Of a stretch of 64,000 bases of DNA, positions 46,004 through 56,798 are shown piece after piece. Origin of the DNA: Lasiosphaeria ovina (Eukaryota; Ascomycota; Sordariomycetes; Sordariales; Lasiosphaeriaceae); the NCBI GenBank assembly GCA_033439765.1, contig JAULSN010000004.1:1746001-1810000 (forward strand), read 5' to 3'. Both the position numbers and the translations under genes were made by a program. The notes under the pieces were generated by a model. The model was given only the letters and a program-made list of their open reading frames with translations. It did not search any database and was not told where the DNA came from. The first letter of the stretch is position 1. Each line of letters opens with the position of its first letter.

Positions 46004-48407
46004 TGCGGAGAGCAACCATGAAATACAACGAACGTCTATAATCATTACACGTCATGACGGGTTATGCGAGCGTTTGCCGTTTTGTTTTGGTTTGTATGTA
46101 TGAATATATATCGGTCGGTGCATTGGCGCGGCGGTGGCCAAGGTGGCCCTCCCACCTATCTGCATTTCCAGTAGCGCAGCAAGAAGGGAGAAGTGAGAGG
46201 GAAAACAGCGTTGACGGCGATCAAGGTGTTTGCCCTTCTGCTTCTCTCACAGAAAGACTGGGCTTGACCGAGTCTGGCTTCGGTGCTTCTCTAGTACATG
46301 TAATAAACCAGGCGGGAAGAAAGGATTTCTGTATGAAGTATTTATTGAGACGATAGAGATTATAGAATTCTGTAATGCAGCCGAATCCACATCGTAGGTG
46401 TTGGACGCCGTCTCTCATGACTTGGGGGCCATGTGGCTGGTGAGTGGTATTATTGTACATGTCCGCATCCTGTGCAAGTGGTCGGCCCGAGTTCTCAGTT
46501 TGCTATCGGAGATGTAACAGACAACTCTCGGGGGTCTGCAGTAAGTATCACCTATGGATCGGGACTTCGCTTTCTTCCCCCCCCCCATACAAAAAAACTC
46601 CGATGGATGGCAAACATTAGGGGGTGGTGGGTTTTGTCTACAGTAATTGCCTTAGTCGCCAAGATACTCGGTCCCGAGCGAGTCGCTGCTCGGTCTGCAG
46701 TTTTCCCTCTTCATGGATGTCTTGAGAGGTCGGAGTCGACGGCCGACGTCGGTACTAAGCTTTTGGAGGCGCACCTTCCCACTGCCGGAGTGAGATGCCA
46801 AGCAAGCCACCATCGGCGCAGTCATCATTCATCATCTGAATGTGCTGTGCTTCCGTCAGCAAACATTACAGGGCAGCGAGTAAGATTAACACGGAAACGG
46901 CCTGTTCACCAAGCAGCGAAACATTACATCCAAGGGAAAACATAACTGGGCTACTCATGGTGTTTTCGGGGCTGCCAACTGCCGCCGCCCAGCTGGGCCA
47001 ACCAAGTGGAAGCCAAGCGTGAACAAAGCGTGGATGGATACTGGGTCAAGTAGGTAGCTCTTTCCCCATGTTTGCTTGCTTGCCTGCCCACCACTTTAGG
47101 TGGTAGGGTAGGTCGGTTCCTTCCCCATTCCCACATCCGCCCATTCTGCCAAAGCAGCGCAAGGGCCAAGTTCATTCACCCGCAGCCAATGGCAGGCTAC
47201 GGCCCGGGACTATTACGGACGTGGGACTATACCTCTTGCCTTTCGTGGGATCGAGGTTGATCTATTACCCCGCGAGAGACTGCCCTGCACGCAAACGCCC
47301 CTTGCCTCGCAGCCTGCCATTCCTTCCTACCCATCAACCACTTATCATCTGGTAGTATCATATATCATGTTTTTTTTTTTTTTTTTGCTGTGTCTTCGGG
47401 TGCCCGTAGGAGCAATAGGTATGGCCCGCCCGCCCGCCCGCCTGCCCGTCCCACCCGTCCGTCCTTCCATCTAACTCTGTCTCGGGCTCCTTGTCTTCTC
47501 TCTCTATCCAAGGTATCTAGCAACAGTAGCAAACCAGCTTGTGGTGCCCGGCCTGTCGTACTCCCCGACGACCAGGGTTTTACACACAAGGTCGGATGCA
47601 TGTCTTCACCATCCCCGGGACCCAATCCGCCCAAGCACCTCGCTCTACTTTACCATCCTTGCCTGATAAGATATGACGACGTGCTACGGAATTTACGCTC
47701 CCATGAGGCGATATGGAGAGCCTGGGTGGGATGCGGCTGCTGCTGCTGCTGCCCACTGTGGCAATTACCACCTGCTCTACCGCTCTGGATGTCGACCTTG
47801 GGACTCGCCCACCTTGCTACCTCAGGTAGCTACTCTAGCTAGGCTAGCTACCCCGGGCTCAATTCAAACGTAAATTGCACCCTTGGCTCGGGCACTTTGG
47901 CACGAATGAAAAGCCGTCCCAGTCCGAGGGGGAGGACTGGGGAAAGGAAGAGGGAGGGGGGGCTGTTGATAAATTTGCCCTTTCCCGTGGTCCGTCCAGC
48001 CGGTCCTCGCATGGTTTCAAGAATACTCTCGCTCACCACTATCCCCTCTTTTCCTTCTCTTCTCTCTCCTCCCTCTCATCCACCAGCTAGACGTAAAGTA
48101 GACACCGTAGGTATGGCACGGCAGGCGCGGTAAGTTACTAAGGTGCAGTACCTTGCTTACACGGTAGCCAGCCAGCTGGGTGCCTTACCTGCGTGAGACC
48201 GGCACACGCTCCCGTCTCTCTCTGCCCGCCCTGTCCTGTCTTGCCCGTTTTGTTATTATTACTCTTACCTCTGCCCCTCCTCACCGTCCCGTTGAAAAAG
48301 ACAAACCTCGGCCGCAAACGCGTCCAGCAATATTTTCCATAAGATATATTTCCATGAGAAAGAAAGGGAGTAACGCGCCCCTACACCCCCCACCGTATCG
48401 CCATATC
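46004..48407. other. Intergenic region between sorting nexin and MFS transporter genes
   Basis: 2.4 kb. It holds a 17-T run (47370-47386), a CCCG-type repeat (about 47422-47466) and, before the transporter, a CT-rich block (48035-48090) typical of fungal promoters. No gene recognised. Confidence 0.5.
47370..47386. repeat. Poly-T tract, 17 bases
   Basis: Uninterrupted T run in non-coding DNA, about 1 kb upstream of the transporter start. Confidence 0.85.
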
Positions 48408-48566
48408 ATGGCCCCCGTCGTGGTGAATCCCAGGGCCGGCGCCGTCCCGAGCAGCGACGACGACGTCGAGAAGCAGCAGCAACAGCGGCTGCCAAACTAC
48501 GACGAGTCATCGCCCGCGGCTAGCGCAACCGACGAGAAGGTCACGGCCACCAATGTCGAGAATGCC

Positions 48567-48599
<33 letters not shown>

Positions 48600-50843
48600 G
48601 GCGCCAACACGGCCGACGCCAAGGCTGCCAACGCCGTCGTGCTCCGTGGCCGCCTGCTCGAGGCCCCCGAGTTCGTGCGCAGCCTAACGGCCGAGCGCCG
48701 CACCGAGCTCGAGAAGCAGCTCAAGCGCAAGATCGACACGCGCCTGCTGCCTGCCATTATTGTCATGTACATCCTAAACTACATTGACCGGTGAGTCTTT
48801 TTCTTCTCTCCATGTGTTTGTTGAAAGGGGGAAAAGGGAAAGAAAAGAAAGGGGCTGGAGTTGCGGGAGTCGGCGTATTGTCTTTGGGGAGGATGAGATG
48901 TGGATGGGGTATGGTATAGATGTGCGTATGTGTGTGTGTGTGTGTGTGTCTGTTCGGGCTCGGGGAAAGGGGAAACTAGACCAGGCATACATGGACTTTG
49001 ACTAACACAGCGGCCTGGGCACAGAAACAACATTGCCGCAGCCAGACTGGCCGGCCTGGAGCGAGATCTCCATCTGTCGTCGGTCGAGTTCCAGACGGCT
49101 GTCAGCATCCTCTTTGTTGGGTACGTATCAGACATAAGGCCCCTGACTCGCACCTCTGCTGCTTGCTTCTGTCTACCAAGAAGAGAAAAGTGCAGGGGGG
49201 CGAAGGAAGGGAAAAGGGGGGTTATAAGGCCCATGCTGACTCTTGCTCGTCGTTGCTCCTGCGGCCTACAGGTACCTGCTCATGCAGATCCCGTCGAATC
49301 TCTTCCTGAACAAGATCGGCAAGCCGGCCATCTACCTCCCCGCATGCGTAAGTACATACAATATCTACTTGGGACGGTGTTGTGCTGCGAAAAGGGGCCT
49401 CGGAAAGGGGAGGGGCAGCTGTGCTGACATGAACCCGACGCCGCGCGACAGATGATCGTCTGGGGCATGATCTCGGCAGCAACCGCTGCGTGTACCACGG
49501 CCGGCGGGCTGCTGGCAAACCGCTTCTTTTTGGGTTTTGTCGAAGCAGCGTATTTGTGAGTGTCTTTCTATTGACTCTCGAACTGCATGCGGCCCCGCGA
49601 CTAACACGACGGCACAGCCCGGGATGCCTCTACTATCTGTCTTGCTGGTACACGCGCGCCGAGCTCGGGTTCCGCACGGCCGTGCTGTACTCGGGCGCGC
49701 TCATCTCGGGCGCCTTCTCGGGCTTCATCTCGGCCGGCGTGACGTGGGGTATGGACGGCACGCGCGGCCTCGGCGCCTGGCAGTGGCTGTTCATCATCGA
49801 AGGCGTCGCCACTGTCTTCATCGCCTTTGGCGCCTTTTTTGTTCTGCCCAACTTCCCGCGCACCACGACGTGGCTGACTGAGGAGGAGCGTATTCTCGCC
49901 GTTTGGTATGTCTGCCACCGACCTTTCTTTTTTCTTAGATGTGCGTGCTGACACGAGCCCTCTCTCCTCCAGGCGGCTTGATGAAGACATTGGCGAGGAC
50001 GACTGGACTGGCAGCTCGGACCAGACCTTCTGGCAGGGCGCCAAGCTGGCCTTCCTGGACCCCAAGACCTATGTGCTGGTACGTTCTCTTCTCGCCCCTT
50101 GTTTCAACCAATCTACTTGCTATAGTTACTAACTGAACGGCACACGACCACCGGCAGATGCTGCTCCTGTTTTGCATCGTGGCCAGCGGCACCGTGACCA
50201 ACTTCTTCCCGACCGTAGTCAATACCATCGGCTACAGCTCCGTTGTGTCGCTGCTGCTGACCACGCCGCCGTACGTGCTGGCCGTCATCGTGACGTACGC
50301 CAACGCCGCCCATGCTGACCGCACCGGCGAGCGCTACTGGCACATTGCTATTCCTATGTGGGTAGCCATCATTGCCTACATCATCGCCGCCACTACGACG
50401 GCGACGGGGCCGCGCTACTTTAGCATGATGCTGATGGTCCGTCGTCCCCCCTCCCCTCCCGCCATCTCTCGACACTAACCCTGTCTCACCACGCAAAACA
50501 GGTCCCGTCCGTCTACTCGGGCTTCGTGGTCGCGCTGGCGTGGATCAGCAACACGATGCCGCGGCCGCCTGCCAAGCGCGCCGCCGCCCTGGCCTTCATC
50601 AACGCCGTCAGCAACTGCAGCAGCATCTACGCCAGCTACCTGTACCCGACCAGCGCCGGCCCCCACTACACGACGGCCATGGTCGTCAACTGCGTCACGG
50701 CCGCCATCGCCGTGTGCGCCGCCACCGCCATGCGCTTCATCCTCGTCGGCCTCAATCGCAAGCTCGCCGCCGGCGTCTTTGTCGACGGCGCCATCAACTC
50801 GCGCCCCGGCGAGCCCGTCAACCCGTTTCGCTTCAAGATCTGA
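48408..50843 (+). CDS. MFS anion:cation symporter, Dal5/allantoate permease family
   Basis: Plasma-membrane proton symporter for organic anions (allantoate, nicotinate, pantothenate or similar); exact substrate unknown. Eight exons give 557 aa: 48408-48790, 49025-49120, 49272-49347, 49452-49555, 49618-49905, 49973-50078, 50158-50436 and 50502-50843. Frames agree at all seven junctions; introns are 62-234 bp, and intron 1 contains a (TG)n run. Start chosen at MAPVVV; an in-frame ATG at 48354 would add 18 residues. A hydrophilic N-terminus includes a ten-alanine run (residues 55-64, coded by CTG-register repeats). The family signature follows: IVMYILNYIDRNNIAAARLA, then VGYLLMQIPSNLFLNKIGKP, PGCLYYLSCWYTRAELGFR and GAWQWLFIIEG. 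Twelve membrane segments are expected; both halves are complete. Convergent with the Bzz1-like gene. Confidence 0.92.
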
Positions 50844-51517
50844 TTTATCTCGTCCTTTTCTTGGTATCTCTCTTCGGTTTTGCCTTCCCTTCTACTGTTT
50901 TGGTTGTTACTCCTTTTGTCCACTCTAACTTACCTACCTATCTACTTATAGCCCCCCTTATTTCTTTTTCTTCCTTTATTTCTAGGTACCTATATCCTTA
51001 TATCTGGCTCTTCTGCCGAGCTCAGCCATGTATATGCATAGTACCTACATGTGGATGTATGGCATGGCATGGATGGACTGGTACTATATTGATTAAGTAA
51101 AAATCTAAACGCACAAGAGTTTATTGCGTACGGTATACCTAGTCATGCAAATATGGGTACCTTAAGTGATAGGCTGGCCGGCTTCTCTGGGTTCGACGAC
51201 GATATCTTGCGCCCTCCTTATTTCATCCATCCATCCATCCATCCACCCAATCTATTTCTGGCCGTAAAGAAAATAAGAACCAAAACACATCTGCGCCGTT
51301 GAAGTGTGGACATCAACTTGACACAATGAATCCTCACAGGACTTAAGTCAGAATACACGTTTAAACGTAAACAGCAGCAGGGCTGCATAGAGTTGATAGC
51401 CAAATATTGTAGACTCGATAGGAGCTACCGTTTTAAGCATCCCCCTCCCAACATGGGCGGGACCCGTATATACACCAGACCCTACAATGCAGCCGGCCAG
51501 CCCGCGACATACATATG
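50844..51517. other. Convergent 3' region between transporter and Bzz1-like genes
   Basis: 674 bp between two stop codons facing each other. Contains an (ATCC)n tetranucleotide repeat at about 51223-51246. No gene seen. Confidence 0.6.
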
Positions 51518-54007
51518 CTAGACAACCTGTATATAGCTCGCCGGCACGCTCTTGGTGACGCCGCCCTTTTCGACATCGGCCCAGCCGTCGCCCTGGTCCT
51601 CCTTGATGAGAACGAAGCGTTCGCCCTCGGCCATGCTGTGCTCTGAGTCGCTCTGCGCCGTGTACTCGTACAGGGCCTCGGCATATCTCAGCTTTTTGGC
51701 CCCCCGTCTCGGCGCCACCGCGGGGCCCTTCTTCTTGGCCGGCGCCGTGGTGCCGATCGACGACCCGCTGTTGGAGTACGTCGACGCCGGGCGCGCCGAC
51801 TGACCCGTGTGCTGGGGCGCGAGGGCCGAGGGCGCCGACACCTCGATATAAGACGCGGGCACCAGGCCCTCTTTGTAGCCAGCCCGGACTTTGACCCAGC
51901 CGGATCCAGCTACAGTGCGCGTCATGGTTAGCAGGCGACGCTATACAGAAACATAGAGGGGGTGCTCACTGTCGGGTTCTAAAACAACAACCTCGCGCCC
52001 CTCTGGCACAGATACCTCGCCGTCCCCACCGGCTTCAAAAGTATACATCATTTTTCCCTTCTGCTCCGACGTCCGAGATACCGGCGGACCGTTGGGGGCG
52101 CTACCCGGCAACTCACTAATGTACTCGGAGGGCGGAGGAGCTACGACGCGGTTCTTGCGAAGCGTGCTCGCCGTCAGTGTGCTTGCGGGCGTTGGCCGAG
52201 AAATCGGTGCCGCCGGCAGCTCCGGCGTCGTGTCCTCGGCTGGCGATAGAGGTCCCGTCATGGACCTCTGCGCGCTCGCTGCGTATCCAGAGCTCAGCGA
52301 ATTCATCGTATTGGTCCGACTAAGGTTGGGCAGCTCGGCGACATGGTCAGGGGTCCCGGCCGGCTTGAGTAGGGCGTTTGCCGCCTCCTGGCGCTCTTGT
52401 TTCAACTTCTTTCGCTCCTCCTTCGACTGTTCGCCCGGACATTCGGCCGGCACCTTCATCTCACACTTGCTGTGGCACGTATACCCGCAATCGCGGCAGT
52501 CAAACCCCTTTGCCGACAGACCCCATATTCTCTCGCCGCACAAGTCACAGTTTGTCGGGATCTTGAACGTCTGCGACTTGAAGTTGTGGCTTTTGGCGCC
52601 AAGCGTAACATCGCCCACGGCCGACGTGATGGTCGACGTCTCGACCTCCGATGTCAGGCGCTTCCGGTCCACCTGGTGCAGCTCTTCCTGCATCGCGAAC
52701 ACTTGCGACACCGCCGCAATTTCATCCTTGTTCTCTGTCCCGTCCCGGATCTTCTGTTTCACGCGCTTCATTGACTCCACCTCTCGCCTCTTCCGGTCGA
52801 CTTCGCGCCGCAAGTCTCCGAGCTGGCTCTTGGACTTGTTGAGCACGTTCCGCAGGAAGATCTTGGCTGGCTCGTCCACCACCATCGCGTCGTCGTCGTG
52901 CCACACCGGGCTTGGCTCGAACACTTTGTCAGGAGGCTCTTGGAAACCGCCCATGTTGTGCGTGATGTACATCATCGAGTCCAGATGGGGCTGGTTTCGG
53001 GTGATCTCTTGCGACAAGCGCTCGACCTGGCCTGTGCTCTGCTGAAGCAGGGTGCCCTCGAGCTGGGCAGCTAGGGACCACAGCCCGTTCAATCTGAGTG
53101 TGCGGAATTCCGAGAGGTCCTGGAGGCTGTCCATGACCTCGGGCAGATATTCATGATAGTACTTCTCCTTGTGCTTGTTGGTCACATTGACGGCGATTAT
53201 ATACGTATTTTTCATGTTGTTCATTTCGAGAGTCTGCTGCTGGAACGCGCTCTGTGCCTTAGCCTTGTCAAAGGCAGACTCGGTCTTCTTGCGCTTGCTC
53301 TCAACCTCCTGGCACGTCGCATCATACTTGGCCTTCACCTTGCGCAGGTCGGCGTACGACGATTCCCGTTCTTTCTCGAGCTTCTCGGCGTATTCGGCAT
53401 GGCGCTTGCGCACGTCCTCGAAGCGCGTGGCAATCTGCTTGAGCGGCTCGGCCACCTTGGTGACCAGGTCGTTGCCGTAACGCTCGTGCTCGTCCGCTCG
53501 CGCTTCTAGTGTCGTGAGGTGCGTTGTCCACGTCGTGAGGGAGGCACTAAGAGAGGGCGCATGTCAGCAGCGCAGCGGCCACGGCTCGACAGCCTCGAAA
53601 CCGTGCGAAGAGGGAGAGGGTACCTTTCCAGTGAGCCGGGCGTCATTGTCGGGCTATCGCCAACACTCAGGCTTGCCGACTTCCTGGTCTTCTTCTCAAA
53701 GTACTTCTTGGCCAACGCATTGAGCTTGGTGCTATACTCCTTCTCGATGGCACTCCGTTCGCGGTAGAAGGCCTGGATGTCGTCGAGCCAGGAGATGCCA
53801 TTGGCGGCCCATGCGCTGGCGGGTTTGAAGCCATCCTAATGATTTCATCTCTTGAGTCAGCCGAGTGAAAATAGCTGTGTATCGTGGACGCAGCAGGCGC
53901 GCGCGGGCGACAGGGCCAAGGCAGTGAGTGAGCGGGCAGAGGGAGGCGAGAAGAGGCCAGACCTTGAGTTCAGAGCCGAAAGTCGGCGCAACATCCACCT
54001 CGGCCAT
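51518..54007 (-). CDS. BZZ1: F-BAR, C1 and double SH3 protein (Bzz1-like)
   Basis: Links curved plasma membrane to actin assembly at endocytic sites by recruiting WASP-type proteins. Four exons give 741 aa: 54007-53963, 53835-53624, 53546-51970 and 51909-51518 (introns 127, 77 and 60 bp, frames agree). Order: FCH/F-BAR from residue 12, with AANGISWLDDIQAFYRERSA then a long helical region to about 270; a second charged helix (about 315-385); a C1 zinc finger at 406-455 (HNFKSQTFKIPTNCDLCGER, with the C-x2-C, C-x2-C and closing His/Cys ligands present); Ser/Pro-rich linker with APPPSEY; first SH3 at about 580-640, split by intron 3, ending GLVPASYIEV; second SH3 at about 683-741 (AEALYEYTAQ ... 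SVPASYIQVV). The C1 domain between F-BAR and SH3 is usual in filamentous fungi. Shares a 1.3-kb divergent promoter with Dbp5. Confidence 0.92.
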
Positions 54008-55295
54008 GGTGTCCCTTGCTCTTCCAGTACAACGCGAATCCTGTATCTAACCATGCACGGTAGTACAAGCAAATATAAACCTGCAAAAATGCTATCTTGG
54101 GACAACAGGATGGAGGGATTGGTCTTGCTGCCCACAAATTCCGCTCATGGCCGACGCTAGGATTCGGGATTCGTGGCGGGGAGCAGCGCGAGTTTAGTGT
54201 AACCCCTCCAATGATTGAGAGTTTCCTGGCTGGCTGGGGGTGGATAAAATGACGCTTGGTCTTGGGACAGACCCGACGGGAGCCTTGCTGGCCGCCGTTC
54301 CTTCCAGCCCACAACGACCTGGACGGGGGGGCGTACGCGCGTGCCTTCCTCTTCCGAACTACCATCTTACATGTATTCAAATCGAACTTGGAAGCTTGGA
54401 TAAGCCTTGCGATGAGTACGGCGGCAAGCACAACTGGATGGCGGAAGCGAGACCCTGACACCTCACAGGACTATCAAGTATCCCGTACCACGAATTCTTT
54501 ATGTACTGTACGTATATGTACTGCATGCACATGTGCCTGTATTCAGTATATGCTGCAGTACTGGTATTTAGGTGAGCATTTGGTGATTTGGTCTCACACA
54601 TGACTTCTTCTGCTTGCTAGCTTGATCAGCACCTGAATACGAAAGGGCAGGTACGTTTACATCCGCGACAAACACAAATACGGAAGTCACCCAGAACAAG
54701 TCCACATCACCCGCAGGGGTGCTGGAATCCGAACCCATTCAATTCATGACGGCCTTGGTTATGAGGCAGAAATCGACCCCTCCAAACCCCTGTCCGGCGA
54801 GCCACTCATCAGCCCCACCATGCTCCATACTCCATGCTGCTAAGGCATGCTGCTGCCAAAGAGGTGCTTTACCTTTCACGATCGCTGCAGACGGTCGTGA
54901 TTTCTTTGTGCAGCGGGACGAAAAGCTTCACCACAAGTTGACGCACATATCGTCCCTTACCTGCCAGCCTGCTACAGAGCTCGAGCCTTCTCTACCAAAA
55001 GCTCTATTGCCGACTTTTCTCTCGTTACTCTCCACCGGGTAATTCACTCTCGATTCTGCATCGCCTAATTTTGCCTTTCTGCCACTCCTGTAACCCAAGC
55101 TTGGGCTTCAGTGTTGCGATCGAGGTCCTCACCACTCCGGGATTTTTCGTATTTTTTGCTTGCTTTCGAAACCTCGTTCATTTCCAGTCCTCGTCTCTAC
55201 CTAAAAGACTCTCAAGTTCCCGCCAGATAAACCATACTCTAGCTGACAGCATGCCCAGCTTGTTCCCTTCTCACAGCCCGCTCCAACTTCCAACA
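54008..55295. promoter_or_regulatory. Divergent promoter region, Bzz1-like and Dbp5 genes
   Basis: 1288 bp between two start codons facing away from each other. The Dbp5 side is pyrimidine-rich. Short ATG-initiated frames upstream of Dbp5 include an in-frame ATG at 55251. No separate gene seen. Confidence 0.55.
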
Positions 55296-56798
55296 ATGGC
55301 GGACCAAGCGAGTCGCACCACCCTTCCTCCCGCTGCCGCTGCTGGCGACACCGAGGCTCCGGTGGCCGAAGCCAAGGGAGCCCCAGGTCTTGTCGAATCG
55401 AATTACGATGTCGAAGTCAAGTTCAGCGCCCTGCAGAATGACATCGACAGCCCCCTCTCTTCGCTCCACTCCTTCGAAGAGCTCGGTCTCCCCAAGCCGA
55501 TCAATGACGGCCTCCTCGCTATGAACTTCAAGAAGCCCTCCAAGATCCAAGAGAAAGCCCTGCCCCTCATGATGGGCAACCCACCCCGCAACATGATTGC
55601 GCAGTCGCAGTCCGGCACTGGCAAGACGGCCGCCTTTGTCCTCACGGTCCTCTCGCGAGTCGATCTTACCCAGCCCACGCAGCCACAGGCTCTGGTGCTT
55701 GCGCCCAGCCGAGAGCTTGCTCGCCAGATTCAAGGCGTCACCCAGACCATCGGCCAGTTTTGCGAAAACCTCATTGTCGAGGCTGCCATCCCCGGCTCCA
55801 TCTCGCGCGACACGGGCGTCAAGGGCAGCGTTGTGGTAGGAACTCCAGGAACTGTCATAGACCTTATCCGCCGTCGCCAGTTCGATGTATCGAAGCTCCA
55901 GGTTCTGGTCATTGATGAAGCCGATAACATGCTCGACCAGCAGGGCATGGGTGAGCAGTGCAACCGAGTCAAGACGTAAGTGAACCCAAGCAGCAATATT
56001 GCCAGGGATACGATACTGACGCCAAGCAGTATGATTCCGAACTCTACGCAAATCCTCCTGTTTTCTGCGACTTTTCCAGAAAAGGTCAAGGCTTACGCTC
56101 AACGTTACGCGCCGAATGCGAACGAAATCCAACTGAAGCAGCAGGACCTTACGGTCAAGGGAATATCCCAGATGTACATGGACTGCCCGGATGAGCAGAA
56201 GAAGTACGACGTACTCTGCAAGCTGTATGGTCTCATGACCATCGGATCTTCTGTTATTTTCGTCAGAGTACGTTGAATCCTACCTCCATGTCTGTTTCGC
56301 TGAATGCTAAAGGCCTGGTACAGACGAGAGAGCGCCGACGAGATCAAGAAGCGAATGGAGGCGGACGGGCACAAGGTTTCGGTCCTTCACGGTGGCAACG
56401 AGGGTGCCGATCGCGACGCCCTCCTAGATGATTTCCGCTCTAGCCGCTCCAAGGTGCTCATCACCACGAACGTGCTGGCGCGCGGCATTGATGTGTCTAG
56501 CGTGTCCATGGTGATCAACTATGACATCCCGATGAAGGGCTTTGGCGACAAAGAGCCCGACGCCGAGACGTACCTGCACCGTATTGGCCGAACGGGCCGG
56601 TTTGGGCGTGTCGGTGTCAGTATCAGCTTCGTCTACGACCGCAAGAGCTTCAATGCCTTGACCCAGATCGCCAATGTCTACGGAATCGATTTGATCCAGC
56701 TGAGCCCCGACGACTGGGATCTGACAGAGAAGAAGGTGCAGGACGTGATCAAGTCGAGCCGAGCGAAGCCCGATTACGCACCCAACGTGCTTGCTTGA
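55296..56798 (+). CDS. DBP5: DEAD-box ATP-dependent RNA helicase Dbp5 (mRNA export)
   Basis: Remodels mRNPs at the cytoplasmic face of the nuclear pore. Exon 1 is 55296-55975 and exon 2 is 56030-56267; exon 3 ends at 56798. Motifs: Q motif ([10 protein letters not shown] ... PSKIQ, about 60-85), SQSGTGKT (about 104-111), [18 protein letters not shown] (207-210), [18 protein letters not shown] and [10 protein letters not shown]; all are present. The start at 55296 has a good context (AACAATGGCG). Odd: the expected acceptor TACAG at 56319-56323 would put exon 3 out of frame after VIFVR. In-frame alternatives are 56313 (45-bp intron, adds AWYR; 467 aa) or 56331 (removes the usual Thr-Arg-Glu; 461 aa). 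This could be a two-base loss or a sequence error. Fungal Dbp5 is usually about 480 aa. Confidence 0.92.
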
